Below are positions 54,960 through 64,000 of a stretch of 64,000 nt of DNA, piece after piece. The position numbers and the translations under genes were made by a program. The notes under the pieces are model-generated. The model was not told the DNA's origin and searched no databases. It saw only the letters and a list, made by a program, of their open reading frames with translations. How positions within the stretch are numbered: the stretch's first letter is position 1; each line of letters begins with the position of its first letter. Source of the stretch: Lepraria neglecta (taxonomy: Eukaryota; Ascomycota; Lecanoromycetes; Lecanorales; Stereocaulaceae); assembly GCA_033220425.1 (NCBI GenBank), contig CM065648.1:2170001-2234000 (forward strand), written 5' to 3'.

Positions 54960-57447
54960 ATGCCTCCGAAGCCTGAAAGCTCGCCGCCTTCAGCGCCAGA
55001 TCTGGACATTCTCGGTGACCAGCTTACCATACATCCGACTGGCTATGTCCAACCTCCTTATACTCAACATGAGGGCCAAGAAAGGAATCTTGTCGAGCAT
55101 ATGGCACGATTCCGCGAGTCCCCATTGGATTTCCTCAAAGAAGTGTCGCTCCACGTCTCCGGCATGGGATGGCGGGCCTACGACGATATTATTGGCCAGC
55201 CCATCTTTTACAGCGGCTTCTCAGAGAACATGAAGGCAACAGTATTGAGGACACCAATGCTAAGGAGGCGGATTGAGCAATTGGCGCAGCAGAGGGTGGA
55301 GATCGAGGAGCAACAAGGCCTGCTTGGGGAAGAAAAGGACAAATTTCGGAACCGAGCACGGAGGAAACAAGAGATTGAGACGAGTTTGCAGGAAGTCGCA
55401 GCAGATTTGACAGATGGCATGATATGCAAGATGGAGAGCAAGAGGTTCATCAGGGGTGCATACTATCTTTGCACGCAGCTCCTCACCAGAGCTTATCATC
55501 AAGGAATACATGTATCAAGCGAGGAAGTACTCCGGCTACGATCAGTTGCAGAGCAAGCAGCGAAGAACAAGCAGTCCATCATATTTCTGCCATGCCATCG
55601 GTCACATGTTGACTATGTCTCGTTACAGCTCATCTGCTATCGACTAGGCATAGGATTGCCAACTGTGGTTGCGGGAGACAACTTGAACTTCCCTGTCGTC
55701 GGATCCTTCCTACAACATGCTGGTGCCATGTGGATCAGAAGGAGTTTCGGCGACGATGCCCTGTACACCACTCTCGTCCAATCATACATAGACACCCTAC
55801 TGCAGAACGGCTTCAATTTCGAATGTTTCATAGAAGGTGGTCGGTCGAGAACCGGCAAGCTTCTGTCTCCAAAATTCGGGATTCTAAGCTTCCTTCTGGA
55901 TAGTGTACTATCTGGGCGCGTGGACGATGCCATCATATGTCCTGTCAGCACGCAGTACGACAAGGTGATCGAGACTGAGTCGTACATCAGTGAGCTTCTT
56001 GGTCAACCAAAACCTAAGGAGAACCTCCAAGATTTCCTCTCTGCCTCTTCTGTGTTGTCCTTGAAGCTGGGGCGAGTTGACGTTCGCTTCCATGAACCTT
56101 GGAGTCTTAGGGAATTTATCAATGGCCAGCAAGCTCGTAAAGATCAGTTAACGCCCACGCATCGAGCAGCTAGCCTACAAAATCCGGAGGGCAGAACTCG
56201 CCTACTAAGAACGTTAGGGTATAAAGTGCTCTCTGATATCAATACAGTCTCGGTGGTCATGCCCACAGCTCTCATTGGCACAGTACTGCTTACTCTACGT
56301 GGCCGAGGCGTTGGGAAATCGGAGCTGATACGTCGAGTGGAGTGGCTGAGCGATCGAGTGAGGAACAAGGGAGGCCGAGTAGCTCATTTCGCCGGGGCCC
56401 CTACTGAAGTAGTCGTTGATCGAGGACTTGATGTTCTAGGATCTGGCCTCGTGGGGATCATAGACAACTTGCCAGAAACTACGTACTACGCTGTCGACAG
56501 ATTCCAACTGTCGTTTTACCGGAACATGACCATTCACCTCTTCATATCCGAGGCTCTTGTCTCTGCAGCTATGTACACTCGTGTCAAACAAGGAGGGGGA
56601 CCAGAGAATCAGAGGATATCATTCGATGCTCTCTACAATCAAGTCTCTTTCCTCTCTCAGGTAAGCCAGCGCAGTCATCTTCCGATGTTTTCGCTGATAG
56701 TCCTAGCTCTTCCGAGGCGAGTTCATATACCCCACCGCGGGCCTGCTGACCAATCTCGAGGTCACCTTACAAGGTCTTGAAAGAGATCAAGTAATCTCAG
56801 TCACCCGCGACCCAACGGACAAAATACTCTCGGTAGACTTGCATGAAATCGAAAGAAAAAGTGGACGAGAGAACTTCGATTTCTATTGTTTCCTCATCTG
56901 GCCGTTCATCGAATCAACATGGCTCGGCGCTGTATCTCTCATGGGTCTAACTCCACCACTGAGTCAGAAGAGCGACGTATGGCTGAATGTGACGAAGACA
57001 CAGGATGCGGCTCAGCTACTAGGCAAGACGCTCTACCACCAAGGTGACCTATCTTACTTCGAAGCCGTTAACAAGGAGACCCTCAAAAACGCCTTCCAGC
57101 TCTTCGAAGAGGAAGGCATGGTCTTGCTGCACAAAAGCCGAGACAAGAAGATTCCTTCCACAATCAAGCTGGCCGAAAGTTGGACACCTAAGCACAACCA
57201 AGAAACAGGAGTCATTATCTCCGAAGGCAAGCTCTGGACCTTCATAGAGACTATCGCCCAGTCCAGAAGAGAGGGAAAGAATCGTCGTGATGGTGCTACT
57301 GTAAGCACTCGTGTGCTCGTGCTGGCGGACAAGATCGGCCACCAACTTTTCGAGAACGCTGCTGCTCCGGCTCATGCTGCGTCGAAGGAAGGCCAGACTC
57401 CCAAAAAAAGGAGACGGAAAGAGATACAAACGAGGGCAAGGCTTTGA
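54960..57447 (+). CDS. Glycerol-3-phosphate/dihydroxyacetone-phosphate acyltransferase, PlsB/GNPAT type, with PTS1
   Basis: Two exons (54960-56660, 56707-57447) join to 2442 nt, 813 aa. The acyltransferase motif block I HRSHVD starts at residue 213 (His213, Asp218), and block III FIEGGRSRTGK starts near residue 290, with the phosphate-binding Gly and Arg. The layout is that of bacterial PlsB and animal peroxisomal GNPAT: a long N-terminal helical part, the acyltransferase core and a C-terminal domain. The C-terminus is Lys/Arg-rich and ends ARL, a match to the peroxisomal targeting signal 1 consensus. By family knowledge it would acylate glycerol-3-phosphate or DHAP, possibly in peroxisomes; the substrate is not settled by sequence. 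The first in-frame ATG is at 54960; a GTG-led extension to 54891 is not needed. Confidence 0.87.
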
Positions 57448-57976
57448 TGATCGCTTTTGGGAGCACCAGATGCTGATGCGTACCATTGAATTGCGCCCTG
57501 CAGGAGCGTCATCATCTCTCCACATCCTCGAGTCTTCATATCTAGAGGTATGATACATGGTACTGGCTACCCTTTCTGCCAGGCAACTAGGTGAACTTTT
57601 CGACCTTCGCTAAGATTGCACACCATGAAGGGAGGTGTGCGGCTGTTTAGGATAGGAGCGCACCTTCAGCGCGAGGTTGTCAACCTCCAGAATGGATTGT
57701 ATAAAATCTTCAACCCTATGGAAACGGAGAAGGAGGAATGGGAATGGGCCGGCTTCGTTGGGTTGGTTGGAGTGTACAAAGAACCCAGGACAGAAAGTCT
57801 TTATATAGGAGCGTTCAGAGGAATAGGAAGAGCACTCAAAAGGGCATTGAAGCAGGCCCGGGATCTATGTTGTAACATCATCGTTCTGAATGCATATGTT
57901 TACAGACGAAGTTCATCTTTGTAAAGTGGCATTTTAAATATCATGTAATATATTACCAAATAGGACCGTCTCTAGT
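57448..57976. other. Intergenic region between the acyltransferase and the 5S gene
   Basis: 529 bp. A 102-codon plus-strand ORF at 57616-57924 has no recognised domain and only weakly gene-like composition. It may be chance or an orphan small gene; I leave it unannotated. Confidence 0.35.
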
Positions 57977-58095
57977 ACATACCACCATAGACTGAAGAAT
58001 AATCGGCATCCCGTCCGCTCTGCCAAAGACAAGTTTCAGATCGGCCAATTAGTAGTTGGGTGGGTGACCACCAGCGAATACTGGCTGCTGTATGT
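57977..58095 (+). rRNA. 5S ribosomal RNA, solitary copy
   Basis: A 119-nt block starting ACATACCACCATAG and ending CTGCTGTATGT, whose first and last bases pair as helix I (ACATAC/GTATGT). It contains GGCATCCCGTCCGCTCTGCC and the highly conserved AGTAGTTGGGTGGGTGACCA with CCAGCGAATACTGG, which include the internal control region for TFIIIA and Pol III. A T5 run follows directly as terminator. In filamentous ascomycetes 5S genes are dispersed, not in the rDNA repeat, as seen here. An AATAATCGG stretch in the first half may differ slightly from the consensus. Confidence 0.93.
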
Positions 58096-58100
58096 TTTTG
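58096..58100 (+). terminator. Oligo-T Pol III terminator after 5S rRNA
   Basis: The T run directly after the 5S end, in TATGTTTTTGC, with a second T run (TATTTTTTTG) about 15 bases on. Short T runs stop RNA polymerase III. Confidence 0.7.
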
Positions 58101-58291
58101 CTATTTTTTTGTCCTGTGGGGGGCATGATTTGCCATTACAACACCTTGAATCCTTTTGTGTATGGTAACTTCGAAGCAGGCCTGGCTGTGGTCAATAGCG
58201 AACTGCGATGAAACATGGGAGAAAGTATATGAATGTAAAGATTGTATAGATTACATGATACAAATAACTCACATACGACCCAGTTTTCCCA

Positions 58292-60489
58292 TCAAGCCCT
58301 CTCATTTCTCGACTTTGCATCCTCGACACTCTGTTCCCAATTCGTTCTAAACAGAAAAAGTGCCTCAGTGCCCGCCACGAGTCCCAACGCAATGGCCACA
58401 CCCGCCCATAAACCATACAACTTCCAGCCTAGTCCAAAGGCCGTGCCCATGCTAATTGGCATCGCGATGACATAATAGCAAAAAAGCTGCACATACCCCC
58501 CTACCTCTTGCCTGCCCAAGCCACGCAATATGCCATTGCAGCAAGCAGACAGTGCGTCAAAAAGTTGAAATGCTGCGCACAGAGGTAGGAGTTTGGCTAC
58601 TAGGTCGATGACCTCGGGATCGGAAGTGAAGAGCTGCGGTAGGTAGCTCCTGAGGCTCGATAGCAAAATGACATTGAACAAGCCCACCGCGATAGACGTA
58701 AACCCTGCGACCTTTGCAGACACTTTGGCAGCATCCGCTAGTGTTGCGCCGATTAGGTTTGCGATTCGAGTGGATGCAGCGATGGAGATTGGGAAAGGGA
58801 TCTGGAATGTAAATGTCGTTATTGTGGCGAGGACGGATTGTGCAGCCAGGTGCGCTGTGCCAAAGTAGGAGGATGCGAGTGTTAGGATTTCGAAGGCGAG
58901 GCATTCGGCTTCTACCATTAAGAGCCCGGGGAGGGCAAGGCGGATCATGGGGCCCCAGTTGTGTAGTGCTAGAAAGATTAGCGATGTATTCAGTGAGAAT
59001 CGAAAGGGTACAGACCGCGTTTTGTGAAGCCTGGCCAACAGTTGGCTCCGCCCACGAAGCGCACATAGAGGACGAGAAGAATGGGGAGGAGTGTATCTGT
59101 TATTGCAACGGCGATTGGAGCACCCTTGAAGCCCCATTTGAATCGCTAATTATGGATTAGGACTTGGGATTATGTATGTTGAATATAAACAAAGATAGGA
59201 CGTGCGAGATGATCTAAGAGATAATGGGCAAGAAAAGAGCAGTAACACACCCAGACAAAAAGCCAGTTCATGAACGCATTCAGCGGAGCACAGATGAGTA
59301 GCACGTAGAGCGAAGCATAAAAGATTCCTTGTGCTTGGAGATATCTTTTTGCAGATTCAAAAGTGGCATATCCAGGAGCACCGATCAGCACGATTCTCAG
59401 ATATGTTCCAGCCAAGATAGCAACGTCTTTCTCCGGCACAATCTTCATGAGGATCATTTCTGCACAAATCCATATAATGCCGATTGGGATTGTGATAGAC
59501 CATAGGAAGTATACCATCCGTTGGGTCTGCAATCCAACCAACTTCTTCCTGCCGGATCCATATGCTTGTGCACAGAGAGTATCCAGACTTGTTGCCAATC
59601 CATGATAGACAGCATATCCTGTTATATTAGCAGTCATACTTGCCAGGCTCACTGCCCCGAGCTCGACCTTTCCAAGATGTCCTACTGTGAAGATGCTAGC
59701 AACGGTTAAAGAGTACTGGAGGAGGAACGTAAGTACGAGGGGTCCCGAATATTGTCCCAAGACCTTGGCTTCACGCTGCCATGTGGTCTTAATCTTGCCC
59801 TCAAGGACTGCCTCTCCCCATTTCTGGTCCAAGTTTGTCGGGAAATCTTGACCTCCGTATGGCAATGTGGGGTCACCTAGCAAAGGCGTATTTTCTGGGA
59901 GCCCGGATTCGCCTTCAGCAGCGGAATCGCCCACTGCTTCTTGCCCTGGACTCATGACTTTCCGACCTCCGCCTGGAATACCAATGTGAGGGACTGAGAG
60001 ATGTCGTGACATTCGTCGGCCAATCGTTTCAGACCCGTCTCCACTCTGGGGATGCTTTGGTGGAATGATGTTGTTATCACGGAGCAGGCTTCGTTCTTCT
60101 CTTCTGGCCTCACGCCTATCCCTCTTCGTGGGAGTTTGGGTCGAACCATAGAGACCCGTCCCAATCGTGGCTCGCGAGCCTGCCATTGTAAAACTGGGTC
60201 TCCTGTACGACCCGACCATAGAAGTACCCATAGAGTTCCAACTGGTTGTTGGACGCAGGGTCTCCTCCTCTGACTCGGAATCATCTTCGGTTGTATTGCC
60301 ATCGTCTATGGGGTTTTCGGGATCATTGTCGGACTCATCTTCCAGATCCCTGGCTATTGAAGCCTCAGCCAAAGGGGCTGACGAGCCATAGATTGAGGAC
60401 CGGCTTCGTGTGTTCCATAGGCGCCCTGGTCGGATGAATTTTGCAGAACTTTGGGAAGTCATCTTGGTGGTCGAAAGCGTCCTTCTCAA
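58292..60489 (-). CDS. MATE family transporter (yeast ERC1/YDR338C type)
   Basis: Multidrug and toxic-compound extrusion antiporter. Three exons (60489-59251, 59145-59016, 58968-58292) join to 2046 nt, 681 aa. The first ~230 residues are a soluble, Ser/Arg/Glu-rich region with LLGDPTLPYGGQDF near its end. The membrane part follows, with about 12 helices in two MatE halves: GPLVLTFLLQYSLTVASIF and VGHLGKVELGAVSLASMTAN in the first half, and GPMIRLALPGLLMVEAECLA and GCNGILRGLGRQEVGGYVQL-like residues in the second. The long N-terminus is typical of this fungal subfamily, which in yeast is linked to ethionine resistance. The start could also be MTSQSS at 60462. Divergent from SHE9, 245 bp apart. 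Confidence 0.93.
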
Positions 60490-60734
60490 CGGTAATCGGT
60501 ACCTGTTGTAGGATTATGACTGCCCGCAGTCATGGGTGAAGCTTCACTCAACGATTGAAGAAGCATTGAGCCAAAGCCTTAGCACACTGCGCGGTAACGG
60601 AAATTGTACCAAAAGCTGTGACTCGAAAGGGAGCTCGAGGGCGGGGCAACTCGGTAAGTCCCTGCCAAGCCTCGCGGAACAGTTCCGGAATTGAGGCTTC
60701 AAAACCTCCCCCCCAAGTTTACTGGTGATGAACC

Positions 60735-62072
60735 ATGAAGTCGATGGTTGGACAGGCGGCGGCCTCGCCCAGGAATGTCTTGTTGAAGACCTTCTCGTCC
60801 AGACCACTATTCTCACGGGGCACTTATAAAGCTCCATGGACCCCGGAGCCATGGATCTGCCAGCGATGCTTACATTCAAATCGACGCGTTTTGGACTTGA
60901 AGAAGAAGCTCGCTCATGCACCTAGCTCGCGTTCACAAGCCTTTCGAGAGACCAAGCTGCTCAAAGCTGGTTTCTCCACTTCTCAGAGAAAAGCTCAGTC
61001 GAGAGATACCGACAATGCATCGGACAAACCGAGGAACGACCTGCCTTCGCAGGAAGAAGGACGAAGGTCTCAAACCTCTAAGCGGTTTACCCATGTCATG
61101 GACCACCTGCAATCCAACATCTTCATCGCTGGACAAAGACTGAATGACTTGACTGGCTACTCAGGCATTGAGGCTCTGAAGAAGGACATCGAGCAACAAG
61201 GTCAGTTCCCTACATGCCTACTACCTACTCGACACTAACATTGGCCAGAACAGCTTGTACAAACAACACGAACCTCTCTTCAAAGTGCCAGAGAAGCCTA
61301 CTCTAAAGCAATCAGCCAGCGCTCGGGCTCGCAACGTGAAGTAAATGAGCTTCTGCAACGAAAGCATGCGTGGACGCCCAGTGACCTAGAGCGTTTTACG
61401 GAACTGTATCGATCCGATCACGCAAATGAACAGGTTGAGACTGCTGCCCAAGCCAACTTGGCAGCCGTTGAGGAACAGGCCGAGGACGCTGGGCAACGGT
61501 TGAGTGCTTCTATATTGGCTCGATATCACGAAGAGCAGATATGGAGTGACAAGATACGAAGGATGAGTACCTGGGGAACATGGGGCTTGATGGGTGTGAA
61601 CATATTACTATTTCTGGTGTTCCAGATCGGAGTCGAGCCGTGGAGAAGAAAAAGACTTGTCAAAGGCTTTGAGGATAAGGTGATGGAGGCTCTGGAAAGA
61701 GAAGGGTCGGTTGCAGGAGCCGCTTTGGTGGAGACCAAAGTAGATCAAGGCACGCAGACAACGAGGATTGAGGATGAGAACGCGCCCAAGCTGGCGGCCA
61801 AGGAGTCATTGGGAGAGGTATTCTTGCCGGCCGAGGAAGTCGCTTTGCCAGATAATGCTGGTGCTGAAGTCCAAGGCAGTGCCAAACCCGAGCTGTCAGC
61901 GGGAATACCTTTGTCCAAGCTCGAAAGCATGAGAGAAGGATTACGAGACATGTTCAGTGAGCGACAGATAACGGTCCACCGTGTGGATCTGACGACCGCT
62001 ATGCTTGAAGGAACGGCGGCCGGTGTTGCATTTGTTGGAGTGCTGGTCCTACTACTACTACGACCACGATGA
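60735..62072 (+). CDS. SHE9: Mitochondrial inner-membrane protein She9/Mdm33
   Basis: Controls inner-membrane shape and fission. Two exons (60735-61200, 61249-62072) join to 1290 nt, 429 aa. The N-terminus is a basic presequence ([19 protein letters not shown]). Residues ~150-280 are coiled coil with [20 protein letters not shown], the family's signature, directly before the first membrane span ([17 protein letters not shown]). A second hydrophobic span is at the extreme C-terminus ([17 protein letters not shown]) and ends in RPR. Both coiled coil and two spans match She9. The acidic loop between spans is ~140 residues. The intron has donor GTCAGT and acceptor GGCCAG. Confidence 0.94.
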
Positions 62073-62223
62073 TACCAATATAGCGCTTCGTTCCCTTCGT
62101 TTCTTGATGTAGACTATTCACAATATGTCGACAGACTTGGCAAGTTCAAATTCAATAGCTCAAAAGCCATTCGTCTCATGTCTATCGTTTATGGTCTAAC
62201 TCATTAGCCCATTATGTTCAGCC

Positions 62224-63211
62224 TCAATCTTCCATCACGAACTTCAAGAATGCTTGAGCAACCAGAACACCGTCCTGCGGATTGCCCACCCTGGCCATTC
62301 CATCTTCATAGATCCCATCAGGAAAGATATTCAGCTTGTGCCTGTTCTCCAACAAGTCTGCAACAATCTCCTCCGTGAACTCCGGATGTCCTTGAACAGT
62401 GACCAACCTCTTCGGGACATACATGCCTTGGACCTTACATGGGCCTGACGACCCCAGTTCCTCGACCCCTTCTGGGTAGTAGTATACGAGATCCTTGTGC
62501 ATTTGGTGGATGCTCTGTCAATCAAAATATTAGCTCTCAATTGAAGCATTGCCAGTCAAAACTGTAAACCAAGACTACATACCAATGCATCTTTCCCAAA
62601 CAACTCCTTCCCCTTCTCCGTCAAATTAACCTGACTGACACTGACCTCCCACGCTCCAGCTTCGCTCCTCGCCACCTTTGCCCCAAGCGCTCTTCCTACG
62701 ATCTGATGGCCATAGCATACCCCAATGACCCTCACTCGGCTCTGCGCGAGCACTTCTTTGACGAAATCAACCAGCCGTACGACCCATGGATCATTATCGA
62801 ACGCATTGTATCCTTTCCAGCAATTGGTCAGCCAGACTCTTCATATGAATGCTCAAGCCCCCAGTATCCCGTCTATCCCTTCGTGCCCTCAAGCCCATTA
62901 CGTAGACAGGGAACCCACATACGACTCCCCGTAATCAGCACCGCATCCACATCCTCCATCTTCGGATACCCCTTCCTCCTCTTCCAATTCCACTCTCCTC
63001 TCATTTCCTCCACCTTCCCATCTTGTGCGCCCTCACTATTGATAACATCCCATCCCGTAATCTCTAGTCTTTCTCTAGGTATATTCCAGGCATCGGCGGC
63101 TTTGTGTAGCAAAGATGTAAATACGGCGCCATAGCTGCCGTATTTGGCGCGAGTGTAGTTGATGGGAACGTCGGCTTCGAGGACAGCTATGCGAATGGGG
63201 GAGGGCGCCAT
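62224..63211 (-). CDS. Class I glutamine amidotransferase-like protein
   Basis: Three exons (63211-62923, 62812-62583, 62514-62224) join to 810 nt, 269 aa. The fold is a stand-alone GATase1: the nucleophile elbow GVCYGHQIVG with Cys129 and the downstream VQGHPEF with His216 and Glu218 complete the Cys-His-Glu triad. An N-terminal IRIAVLEADVP strand and YNAFDNDPWVVRLVDFV fit the fungal group related to yeast YLR126C. There is no synthetase domain, so this is not GMP or anthranilate synthase; the acceptor is unknown, and yeast relatives are tied to stress and metal response. SHE9 is convergent, 151 bp away. Confidence 0.93.
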
Positions 63212-63430
63212 GGTGGGCGGAGATGAAGTGTGGGGAGGGTTGAGTTGGGGGGTGAGGGGTGGGGGTGATAGTATTGGACATTTGGGATTAGAGTACTATA
63301 TATTGGATGATATGATACTACTTACGCTAGGGTTTAAAACAAAAGATATTATTTACTGTCGCGTCTTGCTAACTCCACCCATCTATTTCACCATCATCAT
63401 CGAAATGCTATATTCATAACTACGGGCGAT

Positions 63431-63870
63431 TCAAGAGAAGGCAGCTTCTGCTACACCCTCAACGTCCACAGCTGGAACATGTTGGCTGTATATGTGCTCC
63501 ATCACCATACGGTCTGGCTGCAGCTGTCGTCTCGAGAGTGAAGTATGGAAGGTGGTAGGCTCTACTTGACTCAAGGGTTCCTGCCACCCATATAATTGTC
63601 TCAAATATGCAAGACAATGACAGTGGGCAAGGTGCTCCTCACGTAATTCGAATCTTCCCACTTCTCCTTTTCGGAACAGCTTCCTCATCTAAGCGGCGTT
63701 TTCACTATGGGAAGGTCCATCATCTGCGTCATTTAAAGAGACATACCAGGTCTCTATAGTAACGAGGACTTTCCATCCACCTCCTTTTGCTACTGCCTGC
63801 GGAAAGCCATGTGATGCAACTGGCATTGGAGCGTTGGGAAGTCGCTAGATTGCTAGTTCGTGTGGCTAAG
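63431..63870 (-). pseudogene. Possible UstYa/DUF3328-type gene remnant
   Basis: Minus-strand fragments in order: a piece reading QLHHMAFRRQ near 63820, which may correspond to the family's QLHCLN motif; a GTATGT...TTAG intron at 63752-63692; then an exon reading LREEHLAHCHCLAYLRQ near 63640-63600, like the second HxxHC motif. Right after this the expected frame continues one base off (AGTLESSR). In-frame stops also occur in the first piece. UstYa-type proteins oxidise or cyclise fungal RiPP peptides. The resemblance is short and partial, so this is tentative. The gene may also continue past the window. Confidence 0.3.
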
Positions 63871-64000
63871 GACCAATTGATTACTTGAGAACTAGGCAGC
63901 GTAGTGTGACCATTCCTGGGCTTTGAGTGCAACGTCTACATACAAATGATCTGGCTGGCTTCAGATTCGGATGGAATCTTTTCTGGCTGGCTCTAAGAGT

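Noticed and set aside
57616-57924. 102-codon ORF between the acyltransferase and 5S genes
   Set aside because: No recognised domain, weak coding look and no supporting context; could be chance.

Overview
This is about 64 kb of chromosomal DNA from a filamentous ascomycete (Pezizomycotina). The signs are closely spaced protein genes on both strands, short spliceosomal introns of about 45-75 nt with GTANGT donors and CTAAC-like branch points, a solitary dispersed 5S rRNA gene, an intron-bearing tRNA, and decayed genes whose stop codons look like repeat-induced point mutation (RIP). The class was not determined. No CRISPR array, bacterial operon, virus or biosynthetic cluster was seen.

Layout. 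1-5.1 kb: a 5' part of a TTI2-like gene (-), an MT-A70 adenine methyltransferase (+) and ATP25 (-). 5.3-15.6 kb: NMD3 (+) facing the very large cell-morphogenesis gene PAG1/TAO3/Furry (-). 16.4-18.6 kb: NADPH-cytochrome P450 reductase (+). 18.6-20.6 kb: gene-poor. 20.6-25 kb: a two-RRM MSSP/RBMS-like RNA-binding protein (+) and RIO2 (-). 25.3-32.2 kb: RPN1 (+), a Ure2-like glutathione transferase (+), a 403-aa hypothetical (+) and a 113-aa conserved protein (-). 32.3-34.6 kb: a pogo/Fot1-type transposon inserted in the shared promoter between that small gene and CEF1/CDC5 (+, 34.7-37.1 kb).

37.3-43.3 kb is the accessory part: a small ORF, a 310-bp MITE with TA target duplication and ends like those of the transposon, a gene for a 278-aa secreted protein with 12 cysteines and a Kex2-like site, a RIP-decayed SAM-methyltransferase pseudogene, and a tRNA-Glu(CTC)-like gene.

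43.4-63.2 kb returns to housekeeping genes: ESF2 (-), a GT2-like membrane glycosyltransferase (-), MLH1 (+), a GNAT acetyltransferase with a GC-AG intron (-), isopentenyl-diphosphate isomerase (-), a DUF202 membrane protein (-), a PlsB/GNPAT-type acyltransferase ending in a peroxisomal signal (+), 5S rRNA (+), a MATE transporter (-), SHE9/MDM33 (+) and a class I glutamine amidotransferase (-). The right edge holds what looks like a broken UstYa/DUF3328-type gene.

The genes do not form one pathway. Three ribosome-assembly factors (NMD3, RIO2, ESF2) are scattered through the window. The reductase and the isomerase both feed sterol/isoprenoid metabolism. Several essential genes are divergent pairs with short shared promoters (RIO2/RPN1, GT2/MLH1, ATP25/NMD3, MATE/SHE9). 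For most multi-exon genes I joined exons by hand and checked that exon lengths sum to a multiple of three without internal stops; TTI2 is the exception and is noted. Gene names are family recognitions from sequence, not database results.
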